From Caldisericum exile AZM16c01 (GTDB lineage: Bacteria; Caldisericota; Caldisericia; Caldisericales; Caldisericaceae): DNA of 64,000 bases. A model generated the notes under the pieces. That model worked only from the letters and a program-made list of their open reading frames with translations. It was not told where the DNA came from and did not search any database. The translations under genes were made by a program, and so were the position numbers. The DNA lies in assembly GCF_000284335.1 (NCBI RefSeq), contig NC_017096.1:186001-250000 (forward strand). Reading direction: 5' to 3'. Below, piece by piece: positions 1-7,718 of the stretch (position 1 is the stretch's first letter; each line of letters starts with the position of its first letter).

Positions 1-559
1 CGCCGAAGCCTCTTTTAATTAGATCCTCCAAGTCCCACCCAACGCAATAGCTTCCTAAGAAGGAGAGATTGTGGATATGCACAAATCCATCTTTGTGGTA
101 ATCAGAAATCTTCTTTGGATAGACTTTCTCAAGCCAGTATATCTCCTCTGCTTTACCGGTAATATATGCTTTCAAGCCTTGTATTGAGTAGTTTATGTTA
201 GCATTTTCGTGAATTTCCCAGGTTTCTTCTCCTATGTATTTATCAAAAAGTTCAGGTATATCTAAATGTTTTCTTAATTCCCTTAATTCCCTTCTCTTTT
301 CTCTATATATAATGAATGCCTTTGCTGTTTGATAAAATCCTTTTCGCATTAATATTTCTTCAATTTTGTTTTGAATAATCTCAATGTTAATGGGTTCGGA
401 TTCGTCAATCAGTTCATTTAATACAATGTTTGTAAGATATTCTGCTACATCTTCTCCAAATTCGTGAGTTGCAATCCCAGCTTTTAAAATTGCCCTAGTT
501 ATCTTTTCTTTTTGGAAAGGAACAATTCTTCCATCTCTTTTTTGGACAAATTTTATCAT
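1..559 (-). CDS. nrdD: Anaerobic ribonucleoside-triphosphate reductase, N-terminal part (cut by the window edge)
   Basis: The minus strand encodes 186 residues from ATG at 559-557 and runs off the left edge. The start MIKFVQKRDGRIVPF followed by a helical stretch is an ATP-cone, the allosteric nucleotide-binding domain of class III ribonucleotide reductases. The glycyl-radical enzyme core begins after about residue 95, with the conserved stretch DGFVHIHNL and then SYCVGWDLEDL. The enzyme makes deoxynucleotides without oxygen, which fits an anaerobe. An AGGAG Shine-Dalgarno precedes the start at good spacing. The C-terminal glycyl-radical loop and any nrdG activase lie outside the window. Assignment is by motif recognition and is strong for the family. 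Confidence 0.9.
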   Translation of the reverse strand, partial: MIKFVQKRDGRIVPFQKEKITRAILKAGIATHEFGEDVAEYLTNIVLNELIDESEPINIEIIQNKIEEILMRKGFYQTAKAFIIYREKRRELRELRKHLDIPELFDKYIGEETWEIHENANINYSIQGLKAYITGKAEEIYWLEKVYPKKISDYHKDGFVHIHNLSFLGSYCVGWDLEDLIKRGFG

Positions 560-582
560 CTCTATCACTCCTTTATATGGAT

Positions 583-621
583 AGGATAAACTAATTTAGC
601 CTAAAATCAAATACCATTTGA
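583..621 (-). promoter_or_regulatory. nrdD promoter with a palindrome over the -35
   Basis: Reading the minus strand, TTGATT (610-605) and TATCCT (588-583) are 16 bp apart and sit just upstream of the nrdD Shine-Dalgarno. A perfect inverted repeat TCAAAT-ACC-ATTTGA (607-621) overlaps the -35 and could be an operator. It does not match the NrdR-box consensus that I know. The rest of 622-749 shows nothing I can name. Confidence 0.4.
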
Positions 622-749
622 ATAATAATGTTTAAAAAGTTAAGTTTAATAAAGCCTCTTTTAAAAAAATCACCACAAACGGAACTGCTTTAACACGATG
701 CGATTTCAAAAAAGTATTAAAAAAATTGCAAAAATCCCCCTAAAACCTA

Positions 750-777
750 TTGACATAAAGTAAAATTCGTATATATT
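750..777 (+). promoter_or_regulatory. Promoter of the HU gene
   Basis: TTGACA (750-755) and TATATT (772-777) are separated by 16 bp. TATTAA (774-779) with 18 bp spacing is an alternative -10. The start of transcription would fall at about 784, just before a large hairpin. Confidence 0.65.
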
Positions 778-786
778 AAAATTAAG

Positions 787-831
787 CAAGTATTTATGCG
801 GTGTCCTTAAGAGAGACTGCATAAATACTTG
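787..831 (+). promoter_or_regulatory. 13-bp perfect hairpin in the HU leader
   Basis: CAAGTATTTATGC (787-799) is repeated exactly in inverted form at 819-831 with a 19-nt loop. It lies at the very 5' end of the predicted HU transcript and upstream of the Shine-Dalgarno, with no T-tract behind it, so it is not a terminator. It may protect the mRNA end or act as a protein-binding site. Confidence 0.55.
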
Positions 832-863
832 AAAAATTGATATAGGAAAGGAGGTGAAAACGG

Positions 864-1139
864 ATGAACAAGCCAGAACTCATTACGGCAGTTGCTGAGA
901 AAACCGGCATGAAGAAGAAAGATGTCGAAGCAATGCTTGATGCATTCATCGATGTCGTAAAAGAAACCCTCAAGAAAGGTGACAAAGTAGCACTTATTGG
1001 CTTCGGCACCTGGGCAACAAGGGAGAGAGCAAAGAGGAATGGTGTTAACCCCAGAACCGGAAAGAAGATTTCTATTCCAGCAAAAGTAGTTCCTTACTTC
1101 AAAGTCGGTAAAGAGTTAAAAGATGCAGTTTCCAAGTAG
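864..1139 (+). CDS. hup: HU-family DNA-binding protein
   Basis: This is a full-length 91-residue HU/IHF-family nucleoid protein that bends and packages DNA as a dimer. The N-terminal helices (about 1-38) are followed by the hallmark GFGTW (46-50), the beta-arm with NPRTG (62-66) whose proline intercalates in DNA, and the C-terminal PAKVVPYF segment. The start is fixed by AAAGGAGGTG at 847-856. The gene is monocistronic: it has its own promoter, a long leader with a strong hairpin, and a terminator directly behind it. A second, reduced HU-like protein is encoded at 58749-58970. Confidence 0.96.
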   Translation: MNKPELITAVAEKTGMKKKDVEAMLDAFIDVVKETLKKGDKVALIGFGTWATRERAKRNGVNPRTGKKISIPAKVVPYFKVGKELKDAVSK

Positions 1140-1161
1140 TTCCTAAGCCTTTTTTTGTTAT

Positions 1162-1190
1162 GGGGGCCTTTAAGGCCCCTTTATTTATAA
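1162..1190 (+). terminator. Intrinsic terminator after HU
   Basis: GGGGCCTT (1163-1170) pairs with AAGGCCCC (1172-1179), followed by TTTATTTAT. It separates HU from the liv operon. Confidence 0.85.
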
Positions 1191-1245
1191 ACAATAAAAT
1201 CTACATAACCGTTAATATCTTTCAGAGTATAATCCATAAGAATAA

Positions 1246-1260
1246 TTTACATGATGTAAA
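1246..1260 (+). promoter_or_regulatory. Palindrome upstream of the liv promoter (operator candidate)
   Basis: TTTACAT-G-ATGTAAA is a perfect 7-1-7 palindrome ending 10 bp before the liv -35 element. The position fits a regulator of amino-acid uptake, but the factor is unknown. Confidence 0.45.
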
Positions 1261-1270
1261 AAATAAACTC

Positions 1271-1298
1271 TTGACTTTATAATTTTTTTTCATATAAT
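1271..1298 (+). promoter_or_regulatory. Promoter of the liv operon
   Basis: TTGACT (1271-1276) and TATAAT (1293-1298) are 16 bp apart, about 50 bp before the livJ start codon. Confidence 0.7.
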
Positions 1299-1348
1299 TC
1301 TTGCAACAAATTTAGTAGGGGTAAAAAAAACGGAAGAGGAGGCGAAAG

Positions 1349-2485
1349 ATGGCAAAGAAGTTTTTAGTTGTGCTACTTCTTATCGTAGCACTCGTAAGCA
1401 CGACATTTACAGGTTGTACGTCGAAAGGACCAAGCACAATCAAAATTGGAGGAATTGGTCCTGTAACTGGTGAAGCATCCACTTTTGGTGTTTCAACAAA
1501 AAACGGCTATGAGATGATGATCGAGGAGTGGAACGCAAAGGGCGGAGTTTTGGGTAAGAAAATCGAATTGGTCTTTGCAGATGACAAAGGAGACCCAACA
1601 GAAGGTGCAACAGCGGCACAGAAACTCATTAATGAGGACAAAGTAGTTGCTATTGCAGGTACAGTTATGAGTAAAGTATCCCTTGCAATTGCACCTATTT
1701 GTCAGAGTGCAGGAATACCTATGGTTTCGCCTACATCAACAAACCCCAAGGTTACACAAGTTGGAGATTATATCTTCAGGGCATGCTTCATCGACCCGTT
1801 CCAAGGGACAGTTGGCGCACTATTTGCGTACAACAATCTTGGCGCAAAGAAAGCGGGAGTCCTCTTTGATAACAGTAATGATTACACAAAGGGACTCGCA
1901 GAGTTCTTTAGAGACAAGTTTAATGCTCTTGGTGGGACCATTGTTGCATTTGAAGGTCACCCAGCAGGAACAACTGACTTTACTCCCTTCTTAACAAAGA
2001 TTCTTGCTGGCAACCCTGATGTAATTTATTGTTCAGATTACTATAACGACGACGGTCTTATGGCAAAACAGGCAAGGCAACTTGGCTATAAAGGACCATT
2101 CCTTGGTGGCGATGGTTGGGATTCACCAGATTTGGTAAAGATTGGTGGAGATGCAGTTAATAACTCCTACTTTACAAACCACTTCTCTAAAGATGACCAA
2201 AGACCTGAAGTTCAGGAGTTTGTAAAGAAGTATACTCAAAAGTATGGTCAAGCACCAGATGCTCTTGCAGCACTTGGATATGATGCTATGGGTCTTATTC
2301 TTCAGGCAATCCAAAATGCAGGCTCAACAGATGGCGCAAAAATTAGAGATGCTTTGAAGAACATAGAATACCATGGTGTTTCAGGTGTAATCAAGTTTGA
2401 TGAAAATAGGAATCCTGTAAAATCTGCAGTTATAATAAAGATCGAAAACGGACAGCAAGTATACGTAACAACTGTAAATCCATAA
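1349..2485 (+). CDS. livJ: Branched-chain amino-acid ABC transporter, substrate-binding lipoprotein
   Basis: A 378-residue extracellular ligand-binding protein of the LivJ/LivK type (periplasmic-binding fold I). The hydrophobic signal ends at TFTGC with the lipidated Cys23, so the protein is membrane-anchored outside the cell. The mature part begins with IGGIGPVTGEASTFG, typical of amino-acid-binding receptors, and continues with a two-lobe fold. It heads the operon livJ-H-M-G-F, which supports leucine/isoleucine/valine or a related amino acid as substrate; the exact ligand cannot be read from the sequence. A hairpin terminator immediately downstream probably gives more receptor than permease transcript. 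Confidence 0.92.
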   Translation: MAKKFLVVLLLIVALVSTTFTGCTSKGPSTIKIGGIGPVTGEASTFGVSTKNGYEMMIEEWNAKGGVLGKKIELVFADDKGDPTEGATAAQKLINEDKVVAIAGTVMSKVSLAIAPICQSAGIPMVSPTSTNPKVTQVGDYIFRACFIDPFQGTVGALFAYNNLGAKKAGVLFDNSNDYTKGLAEFFRDKFNALGGTIVAFEGHPAGTTDFTPFLTKILAGNPDVIYCSDYYNDDGLMAKQARQLGYKGPFLGGDGWDSPDLVKIGGDAVNNSYFTNHFSKDDQRPEVQEFVKKYTQKYGQAPDALAALGYDAMGLILQAIQNAGSTDGAKIRDALKNIEYHGVSGVIKFDENRNPVKSAVIIKIENGQQVYVTTVNP

Positions 2486-2498
2486 GATTCTTCTTTAA

Positions 2499-2525
2499 GG
2501 CAGGGGTGAAACCCCTGCCATTTTT
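2499..2525 (+). terminator. Partial terminator between livJ and livH
   Basis: GGCAGGGGT (2499-2507) pairs with ACCCCTGCC (2511-2519) around a GAA loop, followed by ATTTTTA. The livH start is only 16 bp further on, so read-through must supply the permease genes. Confidence 0.75.
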
Positions 2526-2541
2526 AGAAAGAAGGTGAAAA

Positions 2542-3450
2542 ATGAGCGGGATATTTAATCTTCAGCAGTTAATTAACGGTATCCAACTTGGAAGCGTCTA
2601 TGCGTTGATTGCAATAGGATACACTCTTGTCTATGGAATAATACGATTGGTGAACTTTGCTCATGGCGATTTCTACATGCTTGGTGCATATGCTGCCTAT
2701 TTTACAATTAATTTTCTAATGGCGCAGCGTATGGGGCAAAATACATTAATCGTAATAGCGCTCCTTGCGAGTATGTCTGTAGGTTCACTTGTTGCTTTCC
2801 TTTCAAATAGGATTGCATATAGAAAGTTAAGATACAAACCAAGACTTTCTGCGCTCATTACAGCAATTGGTGTTTCAATGTTTCTTGAATACTTTTCATC
2901 AGCAATTCCTGCAATTGGGCCATCCTATAGGCCATTCCCGCAATTTATCTCAATAAAGGATTTTAACATTGGGACAGTCCATTTTACAAACTATCAAATA
3001 ATTAATGTTTCAATTGCAATTGTTCTAATGATAATCCTTACTTACATTATTTTCTATACACGCCTTGGAATGGCAATGAGGGCATCAGCTCAGGACAAGG
3101 ACGCACTGAGACTTATGGGTATTGACCTTGAAAGAATTATTGATCTTACTTTTATCATTGGTGGTGCGCTTGCAGGTGCAGCAGGATTACTTGCAGGACT
3201 CACATATCCAAGAATTATGCCTTATATGGGTATTGTACCAGGATTGAAAGCATTTATTGCAGCGGTTTTAGGCGGTATTGGGAATGTAGTTGGTGCTATG
3301 CTTGGTGCATTCATACTTGGTATTGCTGAGGTTTTGGGATATGCTATAAACTCTATCGTAGGGGAAGGAATCGCATACGCAATTCTAATAATTGTTCTCA
3401 TTTTCCTTCCTCAGGGATTATTTGGCAAGAAGACAGGAGAAAAGGTGTAA
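2542..3450 (+). CDS. livH: Branched-chain amino-acid ABC transporter permease LivH
   Basis: A 302-residue polytopic membrane protein of the LivH family, one half of the membrane channel for branched-chain amino-acid import. It opens with the family signature LQQLINGIQLGSVYALIAIG and VNFAHGDFYMLGAY, has about eight hydrophobic segments and shows the cytoplasmic coupling region RASAQDKDALRLMGID used to contact the ATPases. It is preceded by GAAGGTG and the livJ/livH hairpin. Length is normal for the family. Confidence 0.93.
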   Translation: MSGIFNLQQLINGIQLGSVYALIAIGYTLVYGIIRLVNFAHGDFYMLGAYAAYFTINFLMAQRMGQNTLIVIALLASMSVGSLVAFLSNRIAYRKLRYKPRLSALITAIGVSMFLEYFSSAIPAIGPSYRPFPQFISIKDFNIGTVHFTNYQIINVSIAIVLMIILTYIIFYTRLGMAMRASAQDKDALRLMGIDLERIIDLTFIIGGALAGAAGLLAGLTYPRIMPYMGIVPGLKAFIAAVLGGIGNVVGAMLGAFILGIAEVLGYAINSIVGEGIAYAILIIVLIFLPQGLFGKKTGEKV

Positions 3451-3451
3451 T

Positions 3452-4492
3452 ATGAAAGTGCTAACTAAAAACAGGTTACTTTTTATATATGCTTTAATTC
3501 TTTTTGTAGTTATTCAAATTCTTTATTCGGTAGGCATTCTTAATAATTACTATATGCAAATTATCGATATTGCTCTTATTAATATTATTCTTGCAACGAG
3601 TTTAAATATTATTAATGGCTTCACGGGGCAATTCTCTTTGGGCCATGGCGGATTTATGGCAGTTGGTGCATATACTGCAGGTGTCCTAACAACATTAATT
3701 TGGAAAGTTGGGCAGATGCAAGCACTCCCTAAATTTAGCCTCTTTATCATTGCGGTTCTTCTTGGAGGCGTAGTTGCTGCAATAATCGGCATTCTTTTGG
3801 GGATTCCTTCTTTGAGGTTAAGAGGCGATTATCTTGCGATAGTTACTCTTGCATTCCAAGAAATTGTAAGAGTCGGAATAAATGCAATTGATTACGTGGG
3901 TGGTCCGAGAGGTCTATTGGGTATCCCAAGGCTTTCAACATTTGCTATGATTTACTTCTTTACATTGATTTCAATTTTTATCATGAAAAATATTGTTTAT
4001 TCAACAGTAGGAAGAGCGATGAAATCAATTAGAGAAGATGAAGTTGCTTCAGAACTTGTTGGTGTAAATACCACAAAATACAAGGTTATGGCATTTTCAA
4101 TTGGTGCATTCTTTGCCGGTGTTGCAGGAGCCTTGCTTGTGCATGTTCTTCAACTTGCACATCCTACGATGTTTGGCTTTACAAGTCCAAGTATCGCAGG
4201 TCCATTAAGTATCCTTGTTATGGTGTATATTGGTGGTGCAGGAAGTTTAAGTGGTTCGATAATTGCAGCTGTTGTTCTTACTGTTTTATCAGAGCTTTTA
4301 AGGCTTGGAATAGACTCATTGAACGGACTTCATATATTCCCATTCACAATTGGTCCTGAGTGGAGAATGGTTGTTTATGCAGTGCTTCTCATTGTGGTAA
4401 TGCTCTACCGAACCGAGGGAATTATGGGTCAAAGAGAATTTAAGATACTTGTTCCGGAAGAGGAGGAGAAAAATGCAACGGGTAGTGCTTAA
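3452..4492 (+). CDS. livM: Branched-chain amino-acid ABC transporter permease LivM
   Basis: A 346-residue polytopic membrane protein, the LivM partner of LivH. It shows SLGHGGFMAVGAYTAG, the equivalent of the LivH signature, and the coupling region MKSIREDEVASELVGVN. I take the start at ATG 3452, one base after the livH stop, because AGGAGAAAAGGTG in the end of livH provides the ribosome site; a longer reading frame from 3392 would overlap livH and has no support. The C-terminus overlaps the start of livG. Confidence 0.92.
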   Translation: MKVLTKNRLLFIYALILFVVIQILYSVGILNNYYMQIIDIALINIILATSLNIINGFTGQFSLGHGGFMAVGAYTAGVLTTLIWKVGQMQALPKFSLFIIAVLLGGVVAAIIGILLGIPSLRLRGDYLAIVTLAFQEIVRVGINAIDYVGGPRGLLGIPRLSTFAMIYFFTLISIFIMKNIVYSTVGRAMKSIREDEVASELVGVNTTKYKVMAFSIGAFFAGVAGALLVHVLQLAHPTMFGFTSPSIAGPLSILVMVYIGGAGSLSGSIIAAVVLTVLSELLRLGIDSLNGLHIFPFTIGPEWRMVVYAVLLIVVMLYRTEGIMGQREFKILVPEEEEKNATGSA

Positions 4493-5255
4493 ACTTGACT
4501 CTGTAACTCACTACTTTGGAGGCCTTCGTGCTGTTCATAATTTCAATCTTGAACTTCCAGAAGGTGCATTGTGGGGACTCATTGGTCCAAATGGTGCAGG
4601 TAAAACAACGATCTTTAACCTCATTACGGGTGTTTATATTCCAACAGAGGGCAAAATCTATTTATATGATAAAGATATTACGACATATAAACCGCACGAT
4701 GTTGTTGCGGTTGGTATTGCAAGAACATTTCAGAATTTAAGAATTTTCGGAAACCTTACAGTACTTGACAACATTCGAATCGCAGGTCACTACAGGTTAA
4801 AATATGGTCTTGTTGATTCAATAATAAGAACACCTTCTTATTACAAAGAGGAAAAGTCCGTTACAGAAGAAAGTCTTGAACTCCTTGAGCTTTTTAAACT
4901 TAAAGATAAGGCATATTTACCTGCAAAGGCACTTCCTTATGGGGAACTACGAAGGCTTGAAATTGCTCGTGCTCTTGCAACACATCCGAAACTGCTTCTT
5001 CTTGATGAGCCAGCAGCAGGAATGAACCCAAAGGAAGTTTCAGAACTCATGGAAATGATTCTCTGGATTAGGAACCATTTTAAAGTTACTGTTTATCTTA
5101 TTGAACACCATATGCAGGTTGTAATGGGTATTTGCGAGCGAATTAAGGTTATGGATTTTGGAGAAACAATTGCCGAAGGCACTCCTACAGAGATCCAGAA
5201 CAACCCTCGTGTAATTGAAGCGTATCTTGGAAGGAGGGCAAATGTTAAAGGTTAA
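4473..5255 (+). CDS. livG: Branched-chain amino-acid ABC transporter ATPase LivG
   Basis: A 260-residue ABC ATPase that energises the LivHM channel. Walker A is GPNGAGKTT, the signature region is [15 protein letters not shown] (the LivG form rather than canonical LSGGQ) and Walker B is [13 protein letters not shown]. The start at 4473 is chosen for GAGGAGG just upstream, inside the end of livM. Coding overlap on both sides shows translational coupling within the operon. Confidence 0.94.
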   Translation: MQRVVLKLDSVTHYFGGLRAVHNFNLELPEGALWGLIGPNGAGKTTIFNLITGVYIPTEGKIYLYDKDITTYKPHDVVAVGIARTFQNLRIFGNLTVLDNIRIAGHYRLKYGLVDSIIRTPSYYKEEKSVTEESLELLELFKLKDKAYLPAKALPYGELRRLEIARALATHPKLLLLDEPAAGMNPKEVSELMEMILWIRNHFKVTVYLIEHHMQVVMGICERIKVMDFGETIAEGTPTEIQNNPRVIEAYLGRRANVKG

Positions 5256-5946
5256 TAATCTCGAAGTTTATTATGGTGCAATCAAAGCCTTGAAGGGCAT
5301 AAGTTTTGAGGTTAAGAGTGGCACGATTGTTACTCTTATTGGTGCGAATGGTGCAGGCAAAACCACCACATTGAGGACAATCTCAGGACTTGTAAAACCG
5401 AAGGCAGGCACAATATTTTTTAAGGATATTGATATAACGAAAATGGAACCTCATATGATCGTCCAACTTGGAGTTGTGCATGTACCAGAAGGGAGAAGAG
5501 TTTTCCCTGACTTAACGGTAAAAGAAAACCTTGAACTTGCAGCATGGACTTTAAAGGACAAAAATAGATTTAAAGAAAAACTTGAAGATGTTTTTGAACT
5601 TTTCCCGAGACTCAAGGAAAGAGAAAAACAACTTGCAGGAACTCTTTCAGGTGGAGAACAACAGATGTTAGCCTTTGGGCGTGCGCTCATGGTGGATGCA
5701 GACCTCATTATGATGGATGAGCCATCAATGGGACTTGCGCCAGTTTTGGTAGAGGAAATTTTTGATACAATTGTAAAAATAAACAAGGAAGGAAAAACTA
5801 TTTTACTTGTTGAGCAGAATGCCGAGATGGCTTTGGAAATTGCACACTATGCATATGTTCTTGAGGTTGGAAATATTGTTTTTGAAGGTCCTGCAAAAGA
5901 GGTAAAAGAAGATCCAAAGGTAAAGGCAGCGTATCTTGGTGCTTAA
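5242..5946 (+). CDS. livF: Branched-chain amino-acid ABC transporter ATPase LivF
   Basis: A 234-residue ABC ATPase of the LivF type: [19 protein letters not shown], Walker [10 protein letters not shown], signature [15 protein letters not shown], Walker [14 protein letters not shown]. The ATG at 5242 overlaps the livG stop by 14 bases and follows GGAAGGAGGG. It is the last gene of the liv operon and is closed by a terminator about 25 bp downstream. Confidence 0.95.
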   Translation: MLKVNNLEVYYGAIKALKGISFEVKSGTIVTLIGANGAGKTTTLRTISGLVKPKAGTIFFKDIDITKMEPHMIVQLGVVHVPEGRRVFPDLTVKENLELAAWTLKDKNRFKEKLEDVFELFPRLKEREKQLAGTLSGGEQQMLAFGRALMVDADLIMMDEPSMGLAPVLVEEIFDTIVKINKEGKTILLVEQNAEMALEIAHYAYVLEVGNIVFEGPAKEVKEDPKVKAAYLGA

Positions 5947-5970
5947 TTTATAGAAAGATGAAAATATTCA

Positions 5971-5999
5971 TGGGCACCGAATGGTGCCCATTTTTATTT
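5971..5999. terminator. Bidirectional terminator between livF and yqeY
   Basis: TGGGCACC (5971-5978) and GGTGCCCA (5983-5990) form an 8-bp stem with a GAAT loop. T-rich sequence follows to the right; A-rich sequence lies to the left. It closes livF on the plus strand and lies just behind the stop codon of the convergent yqeY gene. Confidence 0.85.
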
Positions 6000-6446
6000 C
6001 AAAATACTTTCAACTATTTCTTTAATCTTATTTCCGTCAACTACACCTTTAAATTTCTCCATTGCAACTTTCATAACTTTTCCAAAATCTTGCTTCCCTT
6101 TTGCGTTAACTTCCTGAACAATTTTCTCAATTTCAGTTCTTAACTCTTCGATTGAGGGTTCTTTTGGTAGATAACTTTTGAGTATTTCAAGTTCTTTTTC
6201 TTCCTTTGAAAGGAGATCCTCTCTTTTTGCTTCCGTATACATTACAATTGCTTCTTCTCTTTTCTTAATTTCCTTTCTGATGAGGTCAACAATATCACTA
6301 TCAGTAATTTCTTTTTGAAGCCCTTTTAATTCTATTTCTCGGTATTTAATTTGTGATCTCAGCATGTTTAATACACTTGCCTTTATTTCATCCTTTTCCT
6401 TCATTGCTTGAATGTATTCTTTTTGAATTTGTTCAAGTAATCCCAT
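5994..6446 (-). CDS. yqeY: GatB/YqeY domain protein
   Basis: A 150-residue, mostly helical protein with the YqeY pattern: an N-terminal LLEQIQKEYIQAMK helix, LNMLRSQIKYREIE, and the C-terminal KGKQDFGKVMKVAMEKFKG followed by DGNKIKEIVESIL. The domain is also found at the C-terminus of the amidotransferase subunit GatB, where it contacts tRNA; the role of the free-standing form is not settled. AGGAGGT lies directly before the ATG, and the predicted 5' leader is only about 12 nt. It is transcribed alone, divergent from the butyrate kinase operon. Confidence 0.88.
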   Translation of the reverse strand: MGLLEQIQKEYIQAMKEKDEIKASVLNMLRSQIKYREIELKGLQKEITDSDIVDLIRKEIKKREEAIVMYTEAKREDLLSKEEKELEILKSYLPKEPSIEELRTEIEKIVQEVNAKGKQDFGKVMKVAMEKFKGVVDGNKIKEIVESILK

Positions 6447-6464
6447 GTTTACCTCCTATATCAT

Positions 6465-6486
6465 ATTATACCATTTATGCTATAAT
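6465..6486. promoter_or_regulatory. Back-to-back extended -10 promoters for yqeY (minus) and buk (plus)
   Basis: Plus strand: TGCTATAAT (6478-6486). Minus strand: TGGTATAAT (6473-6465). Both are TGN-TATAAT extended -10 elements, separated by only 4 bp and pointing apart. Neither has a convincing -35; each would place its -35 region over the other promoter. Confidence 0.6.
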
Positions 6487-6495
6487 ATATTGGTT

Positions 6496-6648
6496 ATGGA
6501 ATATTTTTTGTGTCCTTTACATAAAAGTATTTTTGGATTCCATTATCTTTTTGCTTTGTTTATTATTATAGTATTTATAATAGGCATTACATACTTTAAA
6601 AAGGGACTCATTAGTGAGTCCCTATATTTATTTTTAGGGAGGTTTTGA
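6496..6648 (+). CDS. Possible 50-residue membrane micro-protein in the buk leader
   Basis: ATG at 6496 opens a 50-codon frame whose stop overlaps the butyrate kinase start as TGATG. The peptide has one hydrophobic stretch ([17 protein letters not shown]) followed by two lysines. There is no Shine-Dalgarno; the predicted transcription start (about 6493) is only some 3 nt upstream, so it could be translated as a leaderless message. The frame also crosses a hairpin at 6602-6623. It could be a chance frame; evidence is positional only. Confidence 0.25.
   Translation: MEYFLCPLHKSIFGFHYLFALFIIIVFIIGITYFKKGLISESLYLFLGRF
6602..6623 (+). terminator. Hairpin in the buk leader (attenuator candidate)
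   Basis: AGGGACTCA (6602-6610) pairs with TGAGTCCCT (6615-6623) around a TTAG loop. An A/T-rich but interrupted T stretch follows. It lies 13 bp before the buk Shine-Dalgarno and may attenuate transcription or translation. Confidence 0.5.
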
Positions 6649-7718
6649 TGAAGGTTCTTGTCATTAATCCAGGCTCGACTTCAACAAAGGTTGCAGTATT
6701 TGAGGATGAGAGTTCGCTTTTAGAAAAAACTATCAGACATTCTTCAGATGAATTAAAAGACTTTAAAAGTATCATAGAACAGTACGATTTTAGGGTAAAT
6801 GTAGTTGAAAAGGAACTAAATGCAAGTGGATTTAACCTAAAGGATTTTGATGCTTTTGTTGGGCGCGGCGGACTATTACACCCAATTGAGTCTGGCACTT
6901 ATAGGGTTAACGAGGATATGCTCCAAGACCTAAAGGAATGTCGATATGGGGAGCATGCCTCAAACCTTGGTGCAATAATTGCTTATAACCTTGCGCAAAA
7001 AGTAGGTAAGCCTGCATACATTGTTGATCCAGTCGTTGTCGACGAAATGGAACCACTTGCTCGATATTCAGGGCTTAAAGGCATCGAAAGAAAATCCATT
7101 TGGCATGCGCTTAACCAAAAGGCTGTTGCAAGGAGGGCCGCAAAGGATCTTGGAAAGCGTTACGAAGATGTTAACCTTATTGTTGTCCATCTTGGTGGTG
7201 GAATTTCCGTTGCAGCGCACAAAAAAGGAAAAACCATTGATGTGAATAATGCTCTTAATGGTGATGGGCCCTTTGCGCCAGAGAGAGCAGGAGGACTTCC
7301 AACGATTAGCCTTGTAGATCTTTGCATGAGTGGTAAATACACGTATGAAGAAATGAAAAAACTCCTTGCAGGTAAGGGAGGTCTTGTGTCTCACCTTGGA
7401 ACAAATAACGCAATTGAAGTTGAGGAGCGTATTAATAAAGGTGATGAATATGCAAAGCTTGTCTACGAAGCAATGGCATATCAGATTGCTAAAACAATTG
7501 GAGAAATGGCGACAGTACTTTATGGAGAAGTTGATGCGATTGTTTTAACTGGCGGTATTGCAAGGTCCCAAATGCTTGTAGACTGGATCAAAGAGCGTGT
7601 AAGTTTTATAGCAAAAGTGTTAATATATCCAGGCGAAGATGAAATGCGTGCCCTTTTAGAAGGTGCACTCCGTGTTTTGAAAGGAGAGGAAAAAGAAAAA
7701 TTTTATGAAAGAATTTGA
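6648..7718 (+). CDS. buk: Butyrate kinase (first copy)
   Basis: A 356-residue acetate/butyrate kinase-family enzyme that transfers phosphate from butyryl- or branched acyl-phosphate to ADP. The phosphate-binding start [16 protein letters not shown], the [13 protein letters not shown] motif and [15 protein letters not shown] are characteristic of Buk rather than acetate kinase. ATG 6648 is favoured over TTG 6645 because AGGGAGG sits 5 nt upstream. It heads the run containing the 2-oxoacid oxidoreductase, so its substrate is probably isobutyryl/isovaleryl phosphate from amino-acid breakdown. No phosphate butyryltransferase gene is in the window. A paralogue lies at 40332. Confidence 0.93.
   Translation: MKVLVINPGSTSTKVAVFEDESSLLEKTIRHSSDELKDFKSIIEQYDFRVNVVEKELNASGFNLKDFDAFVGRGGLLHPIESGTYRVNEDMLQDLKECRYGEHASNLGAIIAYNLAQKVGKPAYIVDPVVVDEMEPLARYSGLKGIERKSIWHALNQKAVARRAAKDLGKRYEDVNLIVVHLGGGISVAAHKKGKTIDVNNALNGDGPFAPERAGGLPTISLVDLCMSGKYTYEEMKKLLAGKGGLVSHLGTNNAIEVEERINKGDEYAKLVYEAMAYQIAKTIGEMATVLYGEVDAIVLTGGIARSQMLVDWIKERVSFIAKVLIYPGEDEMRALLEGALRVLKGEEKEKFYERI

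Noticed and set aside
3392-3451. Longer LivM start overlapping livH
   Set aside because: The extra residues are unlike LivM and the ATG at 3452 has a ribosome site.
6645-6647. TTG start for butyrate kinase
   Set aside because: The adjacent ATG at 6648 has better spacing from AGGGAGG and matches family N-termini.
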